From Diphasiastrum complanatum (lineage: Eukaryota; Streptophyta; Lycopodiopsida; Lycopodiales; Lycopodiaceae), in contig CM055102.1 in NCBI GenBank assembly GCA_029204225.1, positions 50,869,616 to 50,933,615 on the forward strand: a stretch of 64,000 nucleotides of DNA, in the 5' to 3' direction. Position numbers and translations under genes: made by a program. A model generated the notes under the pieces. That model did not search any database, was not told the DNA's origin, and saw only the letters and a list, made by a program, of their open reading frames with translations. Within the stretch, counting starts at the first letter, position 1. Each line of letters begins with the position of its first letter. Positions 52,301 through 61,300 of this stretch are shown piece after piece.

Positions 52301-55300
52301 ATCAGATCCCAGAAAATATCTCTTGATAAATGAAAAAGAAAAGTTTCAAGTATGCCCTAGAAAGTGGAGATATTAATCTGAACTTGTGTAGGGACTACAC
52401 GGCACCCTGTTGTAGGAAGAAAGAAATTGTAATTAGCTCTTGAAAGTGGTGCTTAATATTGTGTTTAAGTTGGTCACAACCTAAGTTCTTGCTATTGATT
52501 CTGAATAACATATGCTGAGTGCTGACTTAGTGTCATAAGCTATAACTTAAGAAGATTGAAATTTGAAGAGCTCTTTGGAAATACTTAGTAGCAAGTTAAG
52601 GTAACAATGTTTTGATGATTGATTAATGATATTAGACTTTAAATTGTGGTAACATCAAATGTGCCATACATTGTGTCAGAGAGCCAAAGTAGGACTAGGT
52701 ATATACATGTGACCATTGACATGTCTTGCTATTGGGTACCTACTACCATTTGTTGGAGGTTTCAAACCAATTTTGAAAAGCTCTTCAATCTTCTTAAGTT
52801 ATAGGAGAGCTTTGCCGCCTACATGTCAATTATATTTCGCATTGGCTTGGATCAGATATAGAAGAGGTTTGCACATTGATTCAGTGAACATTATAACCAA
52901 AACAAAATAAATTTATAAAAATTAAAGATAGCAAAAAACCATTCCAAACAGGAACAATTTTGTACTTTTGGCGTAATTGTTTTCTCCAACAATTTGAATC
53001 AAGCTTATTCAAACTGACCGTGATTGGAGAATCGAACTACAGAATTGACATTTCTCCTGCCATCGACCACGAGATGATTTTAGTGTAGAGAATGGATCAG
53101 AGGATGTGGCAGATGTCTCTACTAGACATCGAGCCTAGAGACATTGTACATTGCAGCCAATGTCACCTCATACTTCTCCCATCACCTCATATTTCTCCCG
53201 TCATCATCCATGAGATGGTTTTGGTGTAGAGAGTGGATTAGATGATGATGCAGATGTACCTACTAAACGTCAAGCCTAGAGATGATGCAGACAGTTCCAA
53301 TGTTGCCACAAACCGCGGTTCGAACCATCGAATCATATTGATAATCTGATTGTGACTTGTGAGATGATAGATCTTGATAAGTTCTTGACAATGGACATTG
53401 TGAGAGAGAGGGGTGTAGGTAGTAGTGAGAGTGACTAGTTAATACCTAATGGCTAGAATTTAGCAACTAGTTAGAAGTTAGAAGCTAGAAGTTAGTGGTT
53501 ACTAGTTAGTGTTTGCTATTTAGTTAATAGTTGGAAGTTGGAACCTGGTAGTTTAGGATTAGGGCTTAGATTTTAAAAATTGAATAGGAGGGAGAGAGAA
53601 TAGAATATATTAATGTCTATAGAGTGCCCTTGGGCACAAGAAAAAGTACAACATTAAGGAGCATTGTCCATGCCGGACTTATTTCTATCAGCTAAAACTA
53701 AATCATAAATAAACTCAGAAAAAAACCAAAGCTTAACCTCCAGCTATGGTGAGGGTACAAAAGCAGTAGCTTAACCACCAGCTACGTGGAGGAATAAAAC
53801 TCACTAATTGAGAGAGAAAAACTGTGTAATCTGGTGTGAGGCACATGCTGGCCTCTGGTGACGAACTTTGGATGGTCGAGGAAGACGCTGTAGCTTTGGT
53901 CGATGAGCTGGCCCGAATCATCCAGCTAAGCATGTGAATCTGCAAACGTGAGATGTCACTCCAAGTGTCTCTAGATAAGCCTGGACACCATGTCTCTACT
54001 GAATACAGTGCAACTGGAGAAATAGTCGAAGAGAAGAGGCAACAATGTGTGTCCGGGTCATGCACGTAATAAGTAGAGGAAAACCTCTCCATCTGAACAA
54101 GAGCAGAGCGCCCCTTGCGGAGCCTAGCCAATGCAGCTGGTCTAAAAGAAAGCAATGGACCAGAGAAGAGAACACCCAGGTACGTGTAAGACGCAAGTAT
54201 CTCTAGAAGTTGTCCATCATAACAGAACATAGTGTCTCTCATATGCTGCATGTTGGAATTAAACACCATAACCTTAGCCTTACCAATGTTCACCATCAGC
54301 CCCCATATCTGACAAAAAGTATACAAGGCATCTAGATGTCGTTGAAGTCCTGCAGCCGAACTAGATAGTAGAACCACATCATCTGTATAAAGAAGGATAG
54401 GGATAATAATATTTGCTAGAGGACAGCCATCTCCACCTTCTTCCCCAATGATCCGCTCAAGGTCGTCAATGTTTAGAGCAAATAGGGCGGATGACAAAGG
54501 ACATCCCTGCTTTACTCCGACCGTACTATGAATATATGAAGACCATCCATCTCCATCACGGAAACGGGCCAAAACTCTCACATATAATGTGATGATAGTA
54601 CATGTGACATCCCTTCCCTCTTCAGATGACATCGTCCTGGATACTCTGCATGCAACCCATACGCGGTCTCCCAGGTAGCATCACTGAGAGGTCGTCCATG
54701 CCATGCAACCAAGTACTCATGGAGCAAACGATTCCGTAACCGTCTCTGCCTCCGGTCCAATACTCTTGCTGGTCCATGCATCACCTCCCCATGCTCCTGA
54801 AACAATACAAGGCCATCAGCCAACAAGTTATCACCGTCATGTAAAAACTTCTTTAAGCGTGAAACATGAAAAACAGGATGAACCTTACAACCAACAGGCA
54901 AATCCATTTCATAAGCAACGCTATTAATCTTTTTAACAATTTTCCAAGGTCCACAATATCTAGGTGACAACTTATAACACTTCCCTATGTTCAGGGTTTT
55001 CGAGTCCTTTGGAATCCTGAGAAATACCATATCTCCTTCCTCGAACTCTCTTGGCTAGAGCAGGGGATCAGTAAACATTTGGCCCGTTGCCGCTTGCCCA
55101 CTCACATTCTAAAACGATCAATGCTGCAACAGTACCCCTGATCAGATCCATCCAAGAAACGTGGCACATTTCAAGATCTGTTCATAGCTCAGAACGACCT
55201 GCAACCACCCTCCACACGTCCTACATACAATCTCAGATCCTTCTACATCCTCCTCTACGCATAGTTTACCCATCGTCTGCACCTCCCTTCGTCACCATCT

Positions 55301-58300
55301 CAGCCGAGCATGTTCTCCTCCATCTCAGCCGAGTCTTCCTTCCTTACCATCTCGACCAACGCAGGTGCTTAACAAAACAATTTTTTTCAAAAATCTCGAC
55401 CGAGTCAGTTTTCGACTCACTCTTGACCAAGTCGCCAGTTGAAATCTCGACCGACTCAAAAACACGTAAAATCTCGACCGGATCAGAGTCATCACATCAC
55501 GATCAGATCCAAACTTCAGAAAATCTCAACTGAATAGCCTTGTGAAATCTCGACCGCATCTATGTTTCCAATCTCGACCAAATCAATCATTCAGTTCTCA
55601 TCCGCGTCTTTACATTGCCATCAATCTGGACCGAGTCGGAAAACTTTAAATCTTGACCGGGTCCGCCAATTCCAAATCTCGACCGGGTCCGCACTTCAAA
55701 TCTTGACTGGGGCGTTCTCTCAGATCTCGACCGAGGAAGACACTTGATATCTCAACCGAGCCAGAGGGCTCAGCTCTCACTGCCAGAAGCCTCAGATCTC
55801 GATCGGGGGCCCTGCATTTGAAATCTCAACGGCGCCCTCTCTGAGAAATCTGGCCTGCGCCTCTCCTTCAGATCTCAACCGCCAGAAGGCTCTTAGATCT
55901 CGACCGCGGAGACACTTACTATCTCGACCGGCTCCTCCACTTTGTATCTCAACCGAGTCAAGATATAATAAACACTCGACCGAGTCGCCAAACGCTCAAC
56001 TCTCGACCGACTCACAGAACTTGCAGAATCTCGACCGAATCGGATTTCCTCACAATCTCGACCGAATCGGATTTCAAAAACTCGACCGAGTCGCCAAACG
56101 CTCAACTCTCAACCGACTCGCAAAACCTATCAAGTCTTGACTGGGTCTAAATGAAGCAGTTCATCACAGTCTCGACCGGGGGCCCTGCAGTGAAATCTCG
56201 ACCGCGCCCCCTCTTCAGATCTCGACTGCGCCCAAACGATCAAATCTCGAGCGCGCCCAAACCTTCAGCTCTCAGCCGCGCCACTACATCACGCTCTCGA
56301 CCGAGCATTCTCTTTCAGCTCTCAGCCGCGCCACTCCACCACGCCATCTCGACCGCGTCCCAACGCTCCATCCCGATACCAAACCCATACGCAGCCTCCT
56401 TCCTCCCTACACTCACCAAACGATCCTTCCCATCGCTCCTCCTTCCTTCCTCACACAGTCCCCATCACCATTTGCACAACCCCTGCCTCACACTACTCTC
56501 CCTAACCGATCCTGCAGGCCACACAGACCTTCACGCTCCATTCCCTTCATTCAGGATCTCGACCGACACCCCTCCAAATCTCGACCGACACCCCTCCATC
56601 AATTTTCAACCGACACCCCTCCATCAAATCTCGACCGACACACCTCCATCAATTTTCGACCGACGCCCTCCTTCAGATTTCGACCGACGCCACTTTTTCA
56701 ATTCTCGACCGGACCATCAGTTTTTTTCGCGTTTTTTGTCCTTTTTTTATCATTTTTTTCGCGATTTTGCCCAAAACATTCGGGTTTTTCCCCAAAACCT
56801 TCGGGTTTTTCTCTAGTGCCTTCCGACTTTTTGCATGTTTTTCCATCACCCTCGCAATTTTCGCTTTTTCCACCACCCAAGACCTTCGCTTTTTTCGCTT
56901 TTTTACCATAGCCTAAACTGTCGTTTTTTTCGCTTTTACGAGTTTTTTGTCGCCACCTTCCTGTTTTGGGCTACCTTCGCTTTTCTGTCGCCACCTTCAC
57001 ATTTTTCGCTTTTTCGAACCCTAAATTGTCGCATTTTTCACTTTTTGCAATAACCCTAAAGTGTCGCATTTTTCGCTTTCTTGCCATAACCCTAAACTGT
57101 CGTTTTTTCGCTTTTTTCGGGTTTTTTGTCGCCACCTTCGCGTTTCGAGTCACCCTTTGCGTTTTGTCGCCACCTTCGTGTTTCGAGTCACCCTTCGCTT
57201 TTTTGTCGCGAAGGGTAACCCTAAATCGTCGCATTTTTCGCTTTTTTTAACCACCTTAGCTAAACCTTCGCATTTTTCGTTTTTTATCTACACCTTCGGG
57301 TTTTTCACTTTTTTTGTTATTTAAGTTGACATATTTTTCGTTTTCAGGGATTTTTGATCTTCAAAATTTTCCGGATTCTAGAGGCTTTTTGGTTTTTTTA
57401 GAACTTTCTCGTTTTTGGGATTTTTTACGTTTTTTCAGGATTTTTGCAAAACTCGCAATAAAAAAAAAAATAAACATACAAAAAAAAATAAAAAATCAAA
57501 AACCCTAAAAAAATAAAAAAACACAAAAACACCAGAAACCCATACAAAACACAAAAGAGACACAACAGTACCTAATGGACCAACATACTGATCCTGGAAT
57601 CCCAGATGATTATCCATACGAGATAAGATCTCCTATCGCTGAACAAGTCCGACGTCATAGGTTCTACCGAATGCGGTCCCAAATACATGAGCCATCCACG
57701 AACCCATTCGAGGGACAAGAACCTGATAGAGCCGAGTCTTCAAGCGCACGAACCCATGTTCACGGTGTTGAAACATCACACGCTAGAACACACCTAAATG
57801 AAGCTTCTGCCACTCACGGAGCTCATCTTGAGAGGAGAATACCCAAGCTAGAGTTACCAAAGTTTGACGGTAGTTCAGACCCTCAAAGATTCTTTGAGAA
57901 TGCGTGGAACGTTTACGGAGAAACATCCCTCGACGCTATGGTCCAACTGTTTTCTATGACCATGATCGACAAAGCACGTGATTACCTTTTTAACCTTGAT
58001 CGTGAAGATAAGACAGACTGGTCAATTTTGAAAGAGTCCTTTATCAAGCGTTTTAAGCCATTTCGTTTGATAGAGAGTCCTTTTGTTAAATTGAGTAACA
58101 TCAAGATGACAAAAGATGAACGTGTACGAGACTATATCGAGCGATTCAAACGCCTCAAAAGTCAAGTACAAGAACAACCCTCCGAACAGATGCTCATCAT
58201 CTGGTTTTTAGTTGGCCTTCCAAGATAGATAAGCCGCGAGCTTAAATCCAATGACGAATATACGAGCCTAAAGTTAGGTATGTCTGATGCCATCAAGGAA

Positions 58301-61300
58301 GAAGACGAAGGATCAGATGTTGATGAGTCCAGGGAAAGGAGAGCACCCCATGCTCCTGTCCATGGGTCGAAGCCGATCGAGGATACCCGAGATCAGAATT
58401 GGAAATCACAGCTGGAGTTGCTTAATCAGCAACATCAACTGCAAATGGAGAAACTCACCAATGAGTTTCAAAATACCCTGAAGTCTATCCAACGCAGTAT
58501 GCCTGGTCAATCAAACCATGCACAGGTACCTTCCACAATAACGCGAGGATAACTTGTAACATTTGGAAATTAGCTCATATCAACTCACAGGTCCATCCAC
58601 ACCAAGATGACCTGAACTAGGGCTATCATGACATAAATGGACAATCTTTCTACGCAGCTCCTCACAAGCTGGAATGAGAAGCTTGCCATTTCTCTGAATC
58701 ATACCATCTTCCATGGTATATTTAAGGTAAGTATGAGCAAAGAGACCAGAACTCTCATCCTGAGATTCTACTTGCGCAAGATTTGCCTCTCTCACAATTC
58801 TCTGACAATGAGGATCCTCTTGCTGAGGCTGTCTAATCTCAACAATCACGTCATTTTCAATGACCACAAAAGACATTTGATACAATATACGAGATAATGC
58901 ATTAGCCACACGATTGTCAGCACCCTTCTTGTACCATATTCATGTGAAATTCTTGCATCAACCCAGCCCACCTGGCCTGCCGCCCTCTGAGGTCCGGCTG
59001 GTCGCAGAGATCTCAAAGTGTTATGGTCAGTGTACACATAGAAGTCCGCACCATACAAATGTTGCCTCCATGCCTTCAAAGCGTGGATAATGGCGTTCAA
59101 CTCCTCATGAGTTGGATAGTTCTTGTGTGCAAGGTTGAGCTTCTTGCTCTCAAAGGCCATAGGCCTACCCTCTTGCATCAGAACTGCCCCAACAACAATG
59201 TCATTTGCATCCGCTTCTACGACAAATGGTTTTTGAGGGTCAACAATTTTTAAAGTGACAAAGTCAGCCACAACTTGTTTCTACGCATCAAAACTTCGCT
59301 GCTGAACTTCCGTCCACTCTTTCCATTTATTTTTCTATAACATTCAATCAATGGTGCGGCTAATTGGGAATAATTCTTCACACCTTTACGATTAAACACA
59401 ACCAACCCTTAAAAGCCTCTTAGTGTCATTAAGTTTGTAGGAACATGCCAGGCAAGAAGAACATCAACTTTCTGAGGATCTTGTTTTATTCCATTTGCTG
59501 ACACTATAAAACCCAAATATGCTACAAACTTGCCCATAAACGGTCTAAGCACATCATTCATCAACATCATAAATGTTGTTCTCGAACTCTCACTTGGTGG
59601 TAACCACTCGTCAGGTCAACTTGCTATACACTATAGCACCATGGAGGGCATCCAAAAGATCATCTATACGTGGCATAGCATATCGATGCTTAACAGTAAT
59701 CTTGTTCAAGCCTCGATAGTCCACACACATTCTCCAAGACCCATCCTTCTTTTCCAGAATGATCGGAGAGGCAAAGGGGGAGAAGCTAGGCTTACTTGCC
59801 CTTTGGCAAGATAGTCCTCAATCATGCTTCTGACCTCTTCCTCTTCTTTTAGACTCATTCTATAAGGTGGTCTATTAACAGGAGATGATCCAAGAATTAA
59901 TTCAATTCTATGCTCCACATTTCTTTTAGGAGGTAAAACGGATGGGAGTTCATTCGTGAACACATTCGTGAACTCCTCCCTAATTTGGCGATCTAGGTTC
60001 TTAGTAAGGTTAGTTTGTTCTTGGTATACATTAGACTTATTAGCAGAAACAGACATATCATACAAGAAGCAAACATACATGCACTTTCAGTGAACCTTAC
60101 GCAGCTGCATTGCCGTGAGGCATATCAGGCTCAAAATGCGGGCAAATGAATCTTACCATCATGCTGGAACACATACACATGAGTATCCCAAGCAATGTAA
60201 GGTTTCTTAGCCACATGCCAACAGATTCCAAGCACCACATCAAAGCGAGCCAAACATGTAATCTCAAAAACCTGACTCCTCAGTATAGCTTTGAATGCTT
60301 AGAGGCATACCCACAACCCTGGCATCCCACACTTCCGCAGCCTTTCCATCAGCCATTTTGACTATTACTGGTACATGGATGGTTGTGAGCTCACTCTTAA
60401 CCGTTTAATCAAAGCAAAGTTAATGACGTTATGTGAGGACTTAATGTCAAATAGAATCACGACATCTCTACCACAACTGTCCATGCATAACAATCAAGCA
60501 ATAGGCGTCTCAGAATCCTTGACCTTTTTGCCATCTTTATAATATAGGGCCATCTGCAAAGACCTGTGGAGGCTTGGAGCCTGCTCCTTCCTTACAAAAG
60601 GTAGAAAGCTTTCACGCAAGCCCTCCACAAAGTGAAACACCTATAAAAACATCGGCACCTCCTCAGGTATCCGCAGCACTGCCTCCCTATATTTGTTTGC
60701 ATACTCTTGTACGGACGCATTGCCTTGCTTTCGCTTGGCTTTTCTTGTCCAATGGCACCCAATTCTTTATAAACATATGCTTGAACTCTTCCCAAGTTGC
60801 AAGTACTAGATTGTCCTTCTCAATTTTTCGTCACCAGCATTGTGCAGTCTCTTGTAGTCGATATGTGGCCTCGACAATCTTCTGATCATCATCCTCAATG
60901 CCACATATCTGAAAAGCCTTTTCCCACTTTTGTATCCAGTTTTCCACCGCATCAGTATTCCGCATAGCAACTGCTCCTGAATATATTTCGGCGGCTTAAG
61001 ATCCTTGATTATAGGTAATTTCTTCGCTCTCGATGGAAGTTTGACTTCTTTTTAAACTGTCACAGGGTCAACGGCTACCATAGTCAACTCTCTCCGGTTC
61101 ATGTGGGGATTTGGTCGACTTCAACTGTTCAAGAATTTGCTGTAGCACTATCTCCATGGCGTCAACCTTGGCTGCCACTTCCTCAATCCTCAGTATCTCA
61201 ATGGTTGAGCCGTCCAACGGATCCATATTTACAATAGTGCAAACCTGTCCACCTGCTTAGAGGTCAAAATTTTCAGCGAACAAGGTGTCACTCATTCACT

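Larger units (their letters stand above)
53590..54605 (-). mobile_element. 5'-truncated L1-like LINE
   Basis: The minus-strand element begins abruptly inside the reverse transcriptase at about 54600 and ends with the family's 3' tail at 53660-53590. Truncation at the 5' end is typical of target-primed insertion. It interrupts the start of a chromovirus LTR just after that element's purine tract. Confidence 0.75.

Noticed and set aside
53733-54632. A single 300-codon protein
   Set aside because: Its first codons come from the chromovirus end and the rest from a LINE RT; the joined frame is a chance fusion at the insertion point.
56880-57240. Interstitial telomere array
   Set aside because: CCCTAAA words occur singly within a T-rich repeat and never in tandem.
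55066-58530. Simple nested insertion of the gag element into the flanking chromovirus
   Set aside because: The flanking pieces overlap at the KCYKLS block and no target duplication is visible, so a single clean insertion does not explain it.
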